A DNA stretch of 64,000 bases from Thecamonas trahens ATCC 50062 (lineage: Eukaryota; Apusozoa; Apusomonadida; Apusomonadidae). The stretch's first letter is position 1. Every line of letters begins with the position of its first letter. Below the pieces are notes generated by a model. That model was not told the origin of the DNA and did no database searches. It was given only the letters and a program-made list of their open reading frames with translations. The position numbers were made by a program, and so were the translations under genes. The stretch covers positions 130,847 through 194,846 of the forward strand of contig NW_013657654.1 in assembly GCF_000142905.1 (NCBI RefSeq), in the 5' to 3' direction. Shown here one piece after another: positions 20,146-31,303 of this stretch.

Positions 20146-22830
20146 AGTCATCATCGCCGCTCGACGCCGGCGGCAGCGACGGGTAGAGAGACGGCGCCGC
20201 CGGCGCGGCTGCAGACACTGCAGGTTGCGGTGCCGGACGCCGCCCGCCGGTGTTCCCATGCGAGTCGCTGCTGTACGATCCGCCGCCAACTGGTGCCGAC
20301 GTGCCCTTGGGCGTCGAGCACATCGAGCACGCGAGCGCGCCGGGGCTGTTGTCAAAGGTGCAGACCGAGCACGACCAGGTCGGGCCCGACGGCTGCGATG
20401 GCACGGATGGCGGCCGCGGCGACGGCCGCGGCGACGGCTGCCGCGGCGCTGCCGGCGACGGAGTTGCTGTCCTGCCTGAGCGCGCCGAGCCGCACATGGC
20501 ACACGATTCGCCGCCCGAGTTGGCAAAGGTACATGCCGAGCACGACCACGAGCCTCCGCCGCCTGATGCTGGGGCCGAGGGTGTCACTGTGGCCCACGGT
20601 GGCGACAGCGAGCTCGCTGCCGGAGGTGCAGACGCTGCTGGCGCAGCCGATGACAACGACGACGAGCTTGGTGCCGCACCGCCCGACGCTGCGAGCAGTC
20701 GCGGGTCGACCCACGACGTCTCGCGGGTCGAGTGATTTGCGTAGTACGGCCGGCCAAAGTCTGTTGCACACTCCTCCCAGAACTCGGGCATGGGCTTGGA
20801 AGCGATGGCGAGGTGATTTCGGACGTGGATGCCGACGAGCTCGCGCATGCGGTCAGCATCGGCCCGCGAACCCGCCAAGAAGCAGGTGGTAATCTTCTCA
20901 TCAGCCTTGCCGTCCTTGCGGATCGAGATGCCAAACGCAGCTTTGCCCTTGTGCTCCTCCACCCGGTAGGCGTCGATCCAACTGATCGGGTAGTGGACCG
21001 GCGTCTTGGACCGGAACGACGAGTTGGGGATGACCGTCACACCCGATGGCGAAATCTCCAGCACCACCGATGCCGCCACCCACTTGTTTGGCAGCGAGGC
21101 TGGAAACTTGACTGCCTCGGGCACGTGCAGCGAGAGGCTCGCCTGGCTCATCGAGCTAGAGAACGAGGTAGCAAACGGCGAGGTGGCTGATGCTGTCGAT
21201 GTCGCTGTCCCGTGGTTGTCCGGCACGTCGCCGTCGGCCTGCCGTGCCACAAGCTCAATCATGGCAGCCTCGAGCACCGATGCGTGGGTGCAGTTGTTGA
21301 CCGTGTCGCGGAGCTGTGGATAGGACCACTCTGAGATGGTAGCAAGCGGCGGGTGGCAGTCCGCCTCGTTGCCCATGTCAAACAGGGTACCGTCTTCGAA
21401 CGCGTCCGGCGCCGGATTGTCGGACGACGAGGATGACGACGAGGACGACGAGGACCGCTGCCGCGAGTTCGGCTCGCTGTACGGCATGTGACTCGGATAG
21501 TGGGATGGATATGGGCTCGGCATGTCGACGCCCGGGTACGAGGTGGCGTAGGGTGCATGGGCCGATACCGGCGCTGGCGCCGGCGGGGCGGTTGCCGGCG
21601 GCAGTGACGAAATCCGCCGATTTTCGTCGATGAGCTTGAGCATCTCCTGCTCCATCTGCGCCCGCTCCGAGAGCCTCAGCTGCTCGAGCTCTTCACGCTC
21701 CTGCTTGCGCAGCTGCTCCAGGTGCTGGGCGTACGCTGCGAGCTCGGCAAGCTGTGCCTGGGTTTTGGACTGTACGGCCCGCATCTGCGCGTCATACCAC
21801 GCCTGCGCCTCCATCTGGGCCTGGACTTGGTTGGCCTGCGCCTGCTCCAGCTGCTTCTCATACTGCGCCCGCGCCTGTGCCTCGGCCTGGGTGTGGGCAT
21901 GCGCCTGTGCCAGCTGCTCCTGATACTGCGCATGTGCCTGCGCTTGCGCCGCTGCCTGATCGGCCTGCGCCCGCATCATCTGCTCTTTGTACGCAGCCTC
22001 GACTTGTGCAGCTGCCTGCGCAGCTGCATGTTCAGCTTGTGCCCTTGCCTGCGCCTCTGCATGTGCCCGTGCCTGCGCCTCTGCATGTGCCCGTGCCTGC
22101 GCTTCTGCCTGCGCCCGTACCTGCGCTTCTGCCTGCGCCCGTGCCTGCGCCTCTGCCTGTGCCCGTGCCTGCGCCTCTGCCTGTGCCCGTGCCTGTGCCT
22201 CTGCCTGCGCCCGTGCCTGCGCCTCTGCCTGTGCCCGTGCCTGCGCCTCTGCCTGTGCCCGTGCCTGCGCCTCTGCCTGTGCCCGTGCCTGCGCCTCTGC
22301 CTGTGGCGTTCATCTGGGCCTCGATTTGGGCGTACTCGTGCTGGACGACCTGCCCATACAGCGCCTGCGACCTGCCCATACAGCGCCTGCGACTGATCGG
22401 TGGCGGCCTTCTGAGCCTCCGCCACCCTAGCATCGTACGCCTGTTTGGCAATCTCAGTCGGCATGGCCGAAGCAAGGTGGTGCGAGTACTCGGCCTGCGC
22501 CTCGGCCATGGCCGTGCGCAGCACGTTCTCGTACAGCGCCTGGGCTTGTCCACGAGCAGTCTCCACCGCCTGTGCCTGTGCCTGTGCCTGTGCTGCCACC
22601 AGCCGAGCCTCAAACGATCCATCATCCGCCGGGGCACCTGCTGGTGGAGCCTGTGCCTGCACGTGAGCCATACCGGGGTGACCAGCCTGTGCTGCTTGTC
22701 CAGCTTGCGACCCTTGCCCGTGCGGACCTCCTCCTCCACCCGCAGCAGCAGCGTCAGCCAGCATCTGCTTCTGCGCCTGCATGAGCTGCTGCTGCATAAG
22801 CAACAGCTTCTCCTGCTCACTACCCGACAT
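20114..22830 (-). CDS. WW domain and twin RanBP2-type zinc-finger protein with Ala/Gln repeats
   Basis: The start is ATG 22830 ([18 protein letters not shown]); the preceding open stretch is only a tetranucleotide repeat. Order: Gln/Ala-rich helical N terminus, AQAEAQAR-type repeats, coiled coil ([20 protein letters not shown]), Pro/Ser-rich linker, a region of beta strands resembling a PH/PTB-like fold ([20 protein letters not shown] to [11 protein letters not shown]), a WW domain ([17 protein letters not shown]... TSWVDPR), and two zinc fingers of C-X2-C-X10-C-X2-C form ([20 protein letters not shown]). These NZF/RanBP2-type fingers bind ubiquitin, Ran or RNA in other proteins. The frame is broken near 22310-22380, where a 22-nt sequence is tandemly duplicated. 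One missing base, or a 71-nt intron (GTCGCA...CCACAG), would restore it. Its role is unknown. Confidence 0.68.
22013..22305 (-). repeat. Tandem 24-bp repeats encoding AQAEAQAR
   Basis: About twelve imperfect copies of a 24-bp unit (plus strand GCCTGTGCCCGTGCCTGCGCCTCT). They encode Ala-Gln-Ala-Glu-Ala-Gln-Ala-Arg on the minus strand within the WW/zinc-finger gene. They are probably a long helical linker and probably length-variable. Confidence 0.85.
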
Positions 22831-23741
22831 GTTCCTTCCTCTTCCTCCCTTCTGCGTCAGGTATACTCCCTTCTCCTTCCCCCCTCCCCTTCCGCCGCCT
22901 GCTACACCTTCCATGCTCTCCTCTCTTAGCGGAACGATGGTTCGTTCGTTCGTTCGCTCGTTCATGCGTTCGTTCGTTCATGCGTTCGTTCATTCGTTCA
23001 TTCATTCGTTCGTTCGTTCATGCGTTCGTTCGTTCATTCATTCATTCGTTCATTCACTCATTCGCTCGTTCATTCGTTCGCTCGTTATTCATTCATTCAT
23101 TCGTTCGCTCGTTCGTTCGTTCATTCGTTCGTTCGTTCATGCGTTCATTCATTCATTCGCTCGTTCATTCGTTCGTTCGTTCGCTTCTGAATCGCAAATT
23201 GCTCGTCACATTCGTCGATTCCATTACCTTGTCACAACTGCTTCTTCGTATCCCGCCCTTCCCTTCCCCTCCCTTCCCCACCCCAACCCCAATATTACGC
23301 ATGTGCGAAGTGGGGACTGATCGGAGTAGAGTCATTGCGCTGATACACCCTCGCAAACCATGATCGCCTCGTTCTCGCTGCATAGAACAAATACCACCAC
23401 CGCATTCCCGTAGATAGAGCCCGCTCCAAGGCCCACCCCCCAAGCAGACCGCCCCCCCCCAGGCAGACCAGGGGACATGCCATCTACCGCATCCAGACTC
23501 ACATCGGTACGTGGGAAGTAGAAGGTGATACAAACATTGCATATCACCCCCTCTCCAGATTCCACATCCCAGCTCCACAAACACGATCCTTGGGCTTCTC
23601 CGTACCCCCCTCCCCGATGGCCACATCGACGGGCGCGCCGAACCCGAATCCAACCAAGGCGACTCGACAACAAGGACAGGGGACAGCCAGGGGCAAGCCG
23701 GGCACGTCACCACCCCACCCGACCTACACAAGGGGGGAAAC
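22831..23741. other. Divergent intergenic region with a tetranucleotide array
   Basis: 911 bp between the WW/zinc-finger gene (minus) and SNW1 (plus). It contains the TTCG/TTCA array, then a C-rich tract at about 23450-23460. A minus-strand open stretch (23165-23803) has no recognisable domain and is antisense to the SNW1 start, so I do not call it. Confidence 0.55.
22936..23192. repeat. TTCG/TTCA tetranucleotide microsatellite
   Basis: About 64 consecutive tetranucleotides alternating irregularly between TTCG and TTCA, with occasional TGCG, CTCG and one TTATTC irregularity. On the minus strand it reads GAAC/GAAT. A short similar GAAC run occurs at about 45625-45640. Confidence 0.92.
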
Positions 23742-25573
23742 ATGTCCTCGTTGGCGTCGCTCCTTCCTGCGCCTACCCGCAAGTCCACACTTCCGGCGGC
23801 CAAGGCTGTGGAGGCTCTGCCCTCTGCTGGTCAGGGAGGCAAGTCCAAGGCGCCCGTCCCGGCCTACGGACAGCGGGCCAACTCGGGCTGGGTTCCGCGG
23901 ACAGAGGCCGACTATGACGACGGTGGTGCGTATCCCGAGATCCATGTTGACCAGTACCCACGGGGGATGGGTCGTGGGGGAGGACAACGTCCACCCTCGC
24001 CGCAACCGTCGATGCCTCGGGGACCACGTCGTGGGACGCGGTCGCCCGCGCTGGCCACTCGCAGAGCGTTACCGTGTACTCGGGCCCGAGCGCGCTGATC
24101 GAGGCTGGCGGGGCGGGTGCTGCGCTGGAGCGCCCATCGGCCGACGACATTGCTGCCAATGTCGAGGCCACTCGCAATGCGCTGATGAACGTCAAGCACG
24201 CAACCATGACCGACGCCCGCGTCCGTGGCCGTGCCACTCTCGGCGACGCCAACATGGTCGGTAACGCCACCTTTGTCAAGTACACTCCGCCGACCGCCGC
24301 CGCCGCCAAAACTGGCATCCGGCAACGAGTCATCCAGATGGTCGACATGCCGGTCGACGCGCTCGAGCCGTCGCGCTTCCGCCACAAGAAGCGGCCGGGT
24401 GGCCGGCAGAAAGAGGCGCCTGTCCCGATCCTGCACTCGCCCGAGCACAAGCCGTCCAAGGCCGAGAAGGCCAACCTCAACATCCCGCCGGCCATCTCCA
24501 ACTGGAAGAACCCGCGCGGTGACGCGGTTCCGCTCGACAAACGCCTCGCCTTTGAAGGCCGTGGCCTCGTCGCCCCGGCAATCTCGGACAAGTTTGCCAA
24601 GCTCACCGACGCCTTGCAGATTGCCGAGGCCGCCGCTCGCGAGCAAGTTGAGGCCATGGCAAAGGTTGAGAAGCAGATGAAGCTCAAGGAGCAGGCCAAG
24701 GAGGATGAGACGCTGCGCGAGGTTGCCCGTGAGGCTCGCGAGCGCCGTCGGCTGCAGCAGCTCGCCGGGCCGAGCGCAGCACGCGCTGGTGCCGCCGCTG
24801 CAGGTGGCAACCCCAACATGGTGCCGCTTCCGCCGCGCGACCGCGGCACCCCGCTCGCTCAGGCTGCGCCACTGCGGCCAGACCTCAAGCGCAAGCGCGG
24901 GACAAAGACCCAGGGCGGTGCCAGCACTGCCGCCGACGACGGCGCCTACTCGTACTCGTACTCGTACTCATACTCGGACAACGCCCGCCCGGCCAAGCTG
25001 CCACGGGTCTCAGCCGCCCCGGTCGCCGACGTTGCCGCTGCCGCCGAGGACTCTTCGGCCGCTGCCGCCCCGGTCTCGGCCACCTCACGCGCCGAGCGCG
25101 ACGCCATCCGTGAGGAGCGTCGCAAGCAGCGCGAGCGTGAGCGCCGCCGTGCGGCCTCGGGTCAATCGCGCGACGCCACCCGTGACATCTCCGAGCTCGT
25201 CGCCCTCGGCCGCGCCAAGCCCACCGCCTCGGCTGACGCCATGTACGACCAGCGCCTTTTCAACCGCGCAGGCGGGCTTGGCGACACCATCGACCCCGAC
25301 AAGGATGGCGGCGCTGGCTTCTCCGGCTCGCTCTTTGCTGCCCAGCGCCAGCGGGCCTTTGTCCCCTCGGCAGAGACCATCGCCGCCACCGCCAGCAAGG
25401 CCTTCACCGGCTCCTCCTCGCGCCAGGCCGGCCGCCCGGTCGAGTTCGAGAAGCACGGTGCCTCGACCGCCGCCTCGACATCCCAGGCCCAGCCCACCTC
25501 TATCGACCCGGCCGCCGCCCCCGCCGCCGATCCATATGGTCTCAGTACCTTTATGAGCAGCAAACGCAAGTAG
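23742..25573 (+). CDS. SNW1: SNW domain spliceosome protein (SKIP/Prp45)
   Basis: About 610 aa; ATG 23742 in a context matching the family start (MSSLASLLPAPT). The N-terminal GWVPRTEADYDDGGAYPEIH and VDQYPRGMGR blocks are followed by SGTTSWDAVARAGHSQSVTV, then the SNW domain: RQRVIQMVDMPVDALEPSRF, PVPILHSP, IPPAISNWKNPRGDAVPLDK with the S-N-W signature, and FAKLTDALQIAEAAAREQVE. The C-terminal part has RDISELVALGRA, YDQRLFNRAGG and DPYGLSTFMS, as in SKIP. It works in the activated spliceosome (Prp19-related) and as a transcription co-regulator. The frame breaks once in the GGGGG run at 23976-23980; one extra G joins MGRG to the following block and gives 611 codons. Confidence 0.93.
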
Positions 25574-25696
25574 AGCACAGCCCGTCTCCACTCGAAACTT
25601 GCCGGCCGCCAACGCCAACCCCAAAAAGGTCGTGGTTCCCCGCTTTGCCCACAGCCACCCCACCCCTCTCTCACGCACCCGGCCCACCTCGCGTGA

Positions 25697-28600
25697 ATGG
25701 CGCCAGCCTTGGCTGCCCTCCTCGATGCCCTTCCTCCCGCAGCCATAGCGTATGCTGAGCGCCTCAAGGTGGCGTATACCGAGGCTCTGGAGCCACTTCC
25801 ACCGCCAGCATGTGTGCCCTTCGCCTCGCCGTCGGCTGCCGCCGCCGCTGCTGGCGCAGGCTTGGCGCCAACCCCCGCGCCGGCAGCCACCACCGTCATC
25901 GGCCGGCTGGTAGCCTCGCCGGTTGTCCCAGGTGCGCTGGTTATCATTGACCTCGATGCTGCATGCCACGATTCGACCCGCTCTGTCAACGCGGGCGCAG
26001 CCGTGGCTCTCGTCGCTCCGCCGGCCCTGCTCGGTCCTCATGCCCAAGGCGCGCCGGTCGTCGTGTGGGGTACCCTAGCTCGATCTGCTCGCGGCCGTCC
26101 GGCTGTTGTGCTCTACGCCACACAGATAGTTGCACTTGGTGCGCCACCGGCTAGCACGCCGTTCCTGATCGAGGCGCATGCGCCGCTCTCGGTCGCGCAG
26201 GCCATGCTCGCCACCGATGCCACCCGCCCGTCGCTTCCGGATCCGCGGCCAGGCGCAAAGCGTAAGCGCCGTGCCAGTGCCAAGCTTGCCATCTTTGGCA
26301 GACTCGTCGCCAAGTCGCCTATTCATCGCTGGGGCGCAGGCACGCTCTCGTTCTTCATCGAGCTCGAGTCGGGCGGCGTCGCCACCTGTGTCATCTTTGC
26401 TGGGCCTCGCCCAGTCCGGTGGTACCCGTTTCTTGCGCTCGGTGCCTCGGTACTCATCACCAATGTTCGCAGCAAGGCAATGCTTCAAGGCACGGCTAAT
26501 GAGCGCGCGGTGTTTGCAGTCTCGTCCACGGGCGGATCGGTCCACGCCTGGGATCCCAACTACGCTCCGCCGCCGCTCCCTGGATCAGCGGCCAAGCGGC
26601 TTCGCAGTCTCTCCGGCCGTGCAGTCTCGCCGAAAGCTGCTTCCCAGCTCCCGCCGCCGCTCCTCTCGCGGACCGCCTGCATTGCGTATCGCGGAGTCAT
26701 TACCGCCGTCGCTCCGGAGGAGGCCAGTGTCATGCTCGACGGCGCCATCCGCCTCTTGCTTTCGCACCACCCGACGTCGGCGCTGGGGCTGGTTCTTGTT
26801 GTCGGTTCCCGAATTCGTGCCTGCAACGTGCATGTTGTGCTGGATCCGGAAACGTCGCTTTTCGCTGGCCTCGGCGCGTGCTCGTACTCGACGATCGAGC
26901 TTGTTGCACCGCCGCCTACAGCCGCGTTAACCGGTAGCCTTGTCCCGCCGTTCCGTCTCGCTTCACGAGCGATGGCGCTGCACTTTAAGACCATGACTTG
27001 GCTTGACTACTATCTGCTGTTCAACAAGCTGGCAGCGACGCTCGAGACTGCGTTCCATGCCTCGCTCAAGCGCAAGCACATTCGCGGCTCAGAGCGGGCT
27101 TCGGGCATCGACATCGGCCTCGCGCACTACCTGCTCAAAGCGTTGGGCGCGCTTTCGGCCAAACGCAACGTCACCTCTGAGTTTCTGGCACATCCTGGCG
27201 GGTGCCATCTGGCGTGCTTCGGTTCAGACGACGACGCGCGTCCGCAAGTTGCGGTCCCATCGCAGCTCGACAAGGCACGAGCACCCGGGGGAGCCCTTGT
27301 CGGCTTTCTAGTTCCGTACCGCGGCGGTCTTGCGCTCCGCGACGACCGTGCTCTTGTTCCGATTGTAGCGTCGGATGCTCGCAGCGTGGTACGGTCATCC
27401 TCGCTCGGGCACCTCTACCTCGTGACCGACTTTCGAGTTGTGGACGACGACGGCAGCGTGACGTTTGTGGCGTGCGCGTTGCAAAACGCTCGATGCCTCC
27501 TCCATGAGCGCCTATTTCCGCTCATGCGCGCCATCGCACTCCCGCCACCGCCACCGCCGCTGCCGAGCACGGCGACAACGCTAACGCCGCCGCAGAAACC
27601 TGACCCGTTCTCCACAAACGAGCTGGTAATGGCGGTGCCGGAAGCGACGCCGGCGCCGTACCACACGCTCATTGAGTCTGTGGACGGACGGCGGGCACGG
27701 ACGGTACCGTCAGGCGTGCTCAAGCCGTATTTGGGAGCAAAAGTGCTTTGCGAGCTCACCGATGGAGTCGAGCGGGAGTGGCCCGGCGCGCTGCTGATTT
27801 ACGTTGTCCACGTCTCGCCCGTGATGGACGGTCGATGCCACGCCGAAGTCAAGCTCCTCCCGCCTCCAGGTGCGCTTGCGCCAGTCACTGCAGGGCTGCT
27901 TGTGCTCGAGCCATCTGCGCTCCTTCACCGTCCAATTCTCCACCCGCGTTGCCTGTACTACATGTTCAACGTTCTGGCGACGCTGCCGGATGGGAGCCGT
28001 GCGATGGTGCGGAGCCTGGCCCAGCTGCTGGTCGCGCTGGGCGGGCGGGTCGGCGCGTCGCCGGCGACCAATTTGAGTGCGTTCTCGCGCAAGTTCCAAG
28101 CGTCGCGGCTCGGTGCGGTGACGACTGCGGCTGCTGGCGTCTTTCCGGTCCTCACACTCAGCGACAACGCTGTTGTTGAGTCTGTCGGCGTTATTGGTGA
28201 CGACGAAGCCGCCGCGCTTGGCGGAAACGTTCCGCTGGTGGCGTCAGAGAAGGTGGCGGCGATTGTGCGTGCGCTGCGTGCACACGATGACGCCGCTGAG
28301 GTTCCGAGCTCGATCGGCGAGCTGGCGCTGGTAACGCTGCCCATTTCGGCGTACCGGTACCCAGAAAACTACGAGCGTGTAGTGAGCGTCGAGGCGCTTG
28401 TTGTGGCGCGCGAGGCGAGTGGCGAGCCGGCGATGACGTGGTGCGTGACGCTCCGCGATACGCGAGCGGCGCACACGTTGTCGTGGTATGTGGACACTGC
28501 ACAGTTTGGATGGATTGGTGGCCTTGTTTCGGGCGCGCGAGTCGAGCTCTCGCGGGTCATGTGCAAGATCTCGCGGTCGGGTAACATCTACCTGGTCATG

Positions 28601-29371
28601 GCGGCGACAACGAGCGTGGTGGTCCGTGGCTGGGTGGAGAGCGAAACATGCGATGCTGCAGTGGAGGCGCGGCTGGAGCCCGCCTTTCCGCTGGCGCAGT
28701 ACTACGCGGTAGGGACGATCATGCGGCGGGTAGTGCGGATCCGCGGCTCGATCACTGCGCTCTCTGGTCTGCGGCTGGTATGGAAGTGTCTCGGGTGTGG
28801 CGAGACGCTGGGAATCCCGGGCCGGTGCGCGGCCGGGTGCGTCCGCGCGCCGAGCAAGTTCTTCCTCGACGCGACGGTCTTTGTCGATGACGGCAGTGCC
28901 GAGGCGACGGTCTTTGTTGACGGCGATCTCGTTTGGCGGGTGCTCGGCCTCTCGCGGCGGCGCGGGCAGATGATGGCGGCGATGGCCAAGCGGCACGGCG
29001 CGTTGATCTTTGCACGGCAAGGCACCCGACTGGAGCTCGTCTCCAAGCCAGAAGCACTTGCCGATCCGCGTGAGCACGAGCTTCGGCAGCTGGCGCGGGC
29101 TGCAAATGCGCCACGGGTAGCGCGACAGGTCTGGATGGCAGTCCGGCGGGTGGCGCGAGCACGGTCCGACGCAGCTGTCACTACCACGCCCGACGATCTC
29201 CCTCCGCCGCTGGCGGGCGTGCTCCGGTTCAAAACGCTGCTTGTCGACGGGGTCCATGCGCCGACGCTCGCGCTTCCGCGGCTGTATCTCAAGGCTGTAG
29301 CCGTCGATGAGGTCGACGCCGCCGCCCACATCGAGGCGCTCCTTGCGAACCTGTCGCTCGGCAGTCGGTGA
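25697..29371 (+). CDS. Large multi-OB-fold protein, CTC1-like
   Basis: 1,224 aa in one exon with an intact frame; ATG 25697. Length and low-complexity beta-rich composition match CTC1 (about 1,200 aa), the large subunit of the CST (CTC1-STN1-TEN1) telomere/replication complex. Near residue 1030 an OB fold contains a zinc ribbon (WKCLGCGETLGIPGRCAAGC, four Cys) followed by ATVFVDDGSAEATVFVDGD, the RPA/CTC1-type OB strand pair. Other OB-like strand sets are seen throughout (VIGRLVASPVVPGALVIIDL; IAYRGVITAVAPEEASVML; VRIRGSITALSG). A basic GAKRKRRAS motif lies at about 185. It could instead be another RPA-related protein; no DNA-contact residues can be confirmed by eye. Confidence 0.5.
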   Translation: MAPALAALLDALPPAAIAYAERLKVAYTEALEPLPPPACVPFASPSAAAAAAGAGLAPTPAPAATTVIGRLVASPVVPGALVIIDLDAACHDSTRSVNAGAAVALVAPPALLGPHAQGAPVVVWGTLARSARGRPAVVLYATQIVALGAPPASTPFLIEAHAPLSVAQAMLATDATRPSLPDPRPGAKRKRRASAKLAIFGRLVAKSPIHRWGAGTLSFFIELESGGVATCVIFAGPRPVRWYPFLALGASVLITNVRSKAMLQGTANERAVFAVSSTGGSVHAWDPNYAPPPLPGSAAKRLRSLSGRAVSPKAASQLPPPLLSRTACIAYRGVITAVAPEEASVMLDGAIRLLLSHHPTSALGLVLVVGSRIRACNVHVVLDPETSLFAGLGACSYSTIELVAPPPTAALTGSLVPPFRLASRAMALHFKTMTWLDYYLLFNKLAATLETAFHASLKRKHIRGSERASGIDIGLAHYLLKALGALSAKRNVTSEFLAHPGGCHLACFGSDDDARPQVAVPSQLDKARAPGGALVGFLVPYRGGLALRDDRALVPIVASDARSVVRSSSLGHLYLVTDFRVVDDDGSVTFVACALQNARCLLHERLFPLMRAIALPPPPPPLPSTATTLTPPQKPDPFSTNELVMAVPEATPAPYHTLIESVDGRRARTVPSGVLKPYLGAKVLCELTDGVEREWPGALLIYVVHVSPVMDGRCHAEVKLLPPPGALAPVTAGLLVLEPSALLHRPILHPRCLYYMFNVLATLPDGSRAMVRSLAQLLVALGGRVGASPATNLSAFSRKFQASRLGAVTTAAAGVFPVLTLSDNAVVESVGVIGDDEAAALGGNVPLVASEKVAAIVRALRAHDDAAEVPSSIGELALVTLPISAYRYPENYERVVSVEALVVAREASGEPAMTWCVTLRDTRAAHTLSWYVDTAQFGWIGGLVSGARVELSRVMCKISRSGNIYLVMAATTSVVVRGWVESETCDAAVEARLEPAFPLAQYYAVGTIMRRVVRIRGSITALSGLRLVWKCLGCGETLGIPGRCAAGCVRAPSKFFLDATVFVDDGSAEATVFVDGDLVWRVLGLSRRRGQMMAAMAKRHGALIFARQGTRLELVSKPEALADPREHELRQLARAANAPRVARQVWMAVRRVARARSDAAVTTTPDDLPPPLAGVLRFKTLLVDGVHAPTLALPRLYLKAVAVDEVDAAAHIEALLANLSLGSR

Positions 29372-29482
29372 CTTGGTGACTCGCTCAGCGACCACTCCAC
29401 TCACATGCACCGCCGACGGACCGGAGGCCGGCGCCGCACCCGAGGCGGCCCGCGGAGGTAGGTAACGACTCAAATACACTGT

Positions 29483-30228
29483 ATGGAGAGGCTTGGGTGT
29501 GGGGAGGTGCAGCTCACCGCGAGCGCGGCGGTGACAGGTCGAGCGGTGGTGAGGGGCGTGGAAAGCAGCGACGCGGGGCGGACGAGGTGGTGGTGGCGGT
29601 AGCCGAGACGGCGGAGAAGGCGCTGGTGCAGTTGCTGGAGGAGCGGCCGGAGCGGCCGATTCATGCGCTCGCGCAGGCGTTTGCAGCCATGGCCGCGGCC
29701 GAGGAGAAGGCGGCCGATGGGCTCGCTCCGGTCGTGGAGCCGCTGCGGCCGGTGGCCCGGGCGAGGGTGATGGACGCTGTAGCTGCTGCATGCGCTGCTC
29801 CGGAGCGATGGGAGGTGGCGGCGGCAGCCGAGGTCGGCGAAGATCTGGACGATGGCGAGGTTGACGGCCTCTCTGGCGCAGGCCTCGGGATTCTCTTGCG
29901 ACATCTCCCGTTTGCGGTGCCGGAGGCCGGGCGGGCGGCTGTGGATGGCGTAGTGGCGGCACGCGCCGACGAGCTAGTCTCGTTCCGGGAGGCTACTGCG
30001 GGAGCCGAGGTGTTGGCGGTGATGGAGGCGATGGCGACTGAGGCCGGCGCGCTGTTTGACGCCTGCGACGTGTCTGGCGCCGGCGCGCTTCCGCGCAACA
30101 TGGCGCGATCGCTGCTTAACGACGCCGGCGCGCCTTTCGACGCCATCCCGGCTGACGGGGGCGCCGATGGACTCGTGAGTCGCCGCGAGTTTGTGGCTGC
30201 CATGATTGCGCTTGCGCCGCGGTCGTGA
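29483..30228 (+). CDS. RIIa-like dimerisation and EF-hand-like protein
   Basis: Read from ATG 29483 (MERLGCGEVQ), about 248 aa, if one G is added to the GGGG run at 29575-29578 (gene then 249 codons). The other open frame begins only with a GTG at 29497. A docking/dimerisation helix pair follows: AEKALVQLLEERPERPIHAL resembles the RIIa/Dpy-30 fold, which pairs with A-kinase-anchor helices, often in cilia. The C terminus has two EF-hand-like helices with degenerate loops (FDACDVSGAGALPRNMARSL; ADGGADGLVSRREFVAAMI), the second with D-x-G-x-D spacing. Ca2+ binding is doubtful. It lies head-to-tail against the convergent calcyphosine gene (42 nt apart). Confidence 0.55.
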
Positions 30229-30270
30229 GGCGGAATGAAGCGGAGTTTATGGGTTGGCAAAGTGGGCTGG

Positions 30271-31303
30271 TTAAAGGCCCCACGAGTTGCGCATCATGAG
30301 ATCAAACATGACGTCCTTGTCCAAGCTGGCCGAAACGCCCCCTGTAGCAGACACGATAGAAGAGGGGAGAGAGTGAGTGCGTTGGTGAGTGAGTTGGGAG
30401 GGGGGGGGGGGGGGGGGAGGGGGAGGGGGTCATGGTGTACGTACAGTAGTAGGACTCGAACTCCTGCTTGGTGACGACGCCATCGGGGTTTGCAGGCGAG
30501 TCAAAGGAGCGGAGGAACTGGAGGAAGACCTTCTCTGCGTCCCACTCGCCAGACATGTACTTGGGGTGATGACGGGGGTCGTACGAGTGGGCCAGATCCT
30601 CGACAGTGACGACACCATCTCCGGTGACATCGATCTTGCGGAAGGCCTGATCAATGAGAGCAAGACGAGAGTCCGACATGGGCGGGCGCAGATGGTACAG
30701 CATCTCATCAAAGTTGATCGTCCCATCGCCGTTGGTGTCAAAGTACTGCGCCAGCCGCTCGACCTCCTGTCCGAGGGAGGAGAAGGCGAGAGGGAGTGAA
30801 GAAGCCGATGGTTGGGGGTGTACGGACATGGGTATGTACATGGGTATGTATAGGTGTGGGTATGGGCATGGGTGCGGGTGTGTGTGGGTGTTCGGTGGTG
30901 AGTGTCCAGTGTGAGAAGGGGAAGGGCCGCAGCAACAGGGCCATGTTCACGAAGTCGCCGTTAGCTCTTCCGGGACGGTTCCGGGGGGGGTAGGGTAGGG
31001 GCAGGGGGGCAGGGGGCAGGGGGCAGGGGGGGGGGATGGCAAGGAAAGGGGGAGGAAGGGGCGTACCTCCTGGCTCACGTGGACGCCGTAGTCGCGCAGG
31101 CCCTTGGCAAACTCGGGGACAGAGATGCAGCCCGAGTTGTCGTCGTCCATGACACGGACCCACTTTGAGAGGCCCTTGATGCCCGAGGCGCCACGGGCGA
31201 GGCATGCAGCACGGATCTTCTCGATGATCTCGCCGAGGTCACGGGGGGTTCCCGATGGTGCCATTGCCTGGCCCTGGTCCTCGTAGTATCCGTAGTTGGA
31301 CAT
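30271..31303 (-). CDS. CAPSL: Calcyphosine-like EF-hand protein (CAPSL), three exons
   Basis: Exons 31303-31067, 30766-30445 and 30341-30271; introns are 300 nt (GTACGC...GGACAG) and 103 nt (GTACGT...CTACAG). The spliced protein is 209 aa, the same size as CAPS/CAPSL. It follows the family block by block: CLARGASGIKGLSKWVRVMD, DDNSGCISVPEF (EF1), FDTNGDGTINFDEM (EF2), HLRPPMS, FRKIDVTGDGVVTVEDL (EF3), HHPKYMSGEWDAEKVFLQFL, FDSPANPDGVVTKQEFESYY (EF4), then GVSASLDKDVMFDLMMRN. EF2 and EF3 have full D-x-D-x-D/N-G loops; EF1 is weaker. Calcyphosine-like proteins are Ca2+ sensors often linked to motile cilia. The second intron contains a long G-run (plus strand), with the repeat array upstream. 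Confidence 0.92.

Noticed and set aside
22781-23363. Plus-strand frames encoding long SFVRSFIHSF repeats.
   Set aside because: They are translation of the TTCG/TTCA tetranucleotide array; no start context, conserved part or splice logic.
23165-23803. Minus-strand 212-aa Cys/Gly/Trp-rich frame upstream of SNW1.
   Set aside because: It overlaps the SNW1 start antisense and the tetranucleotide array, and has no recognisable motif.
28244-29962. Minus-strand 572-aa open frame.
   Set aside because: It is antisense to the CTC1-like gene, rich in Arg/Pro/His as expected for the complement of GC-rich codons, and has no domain.
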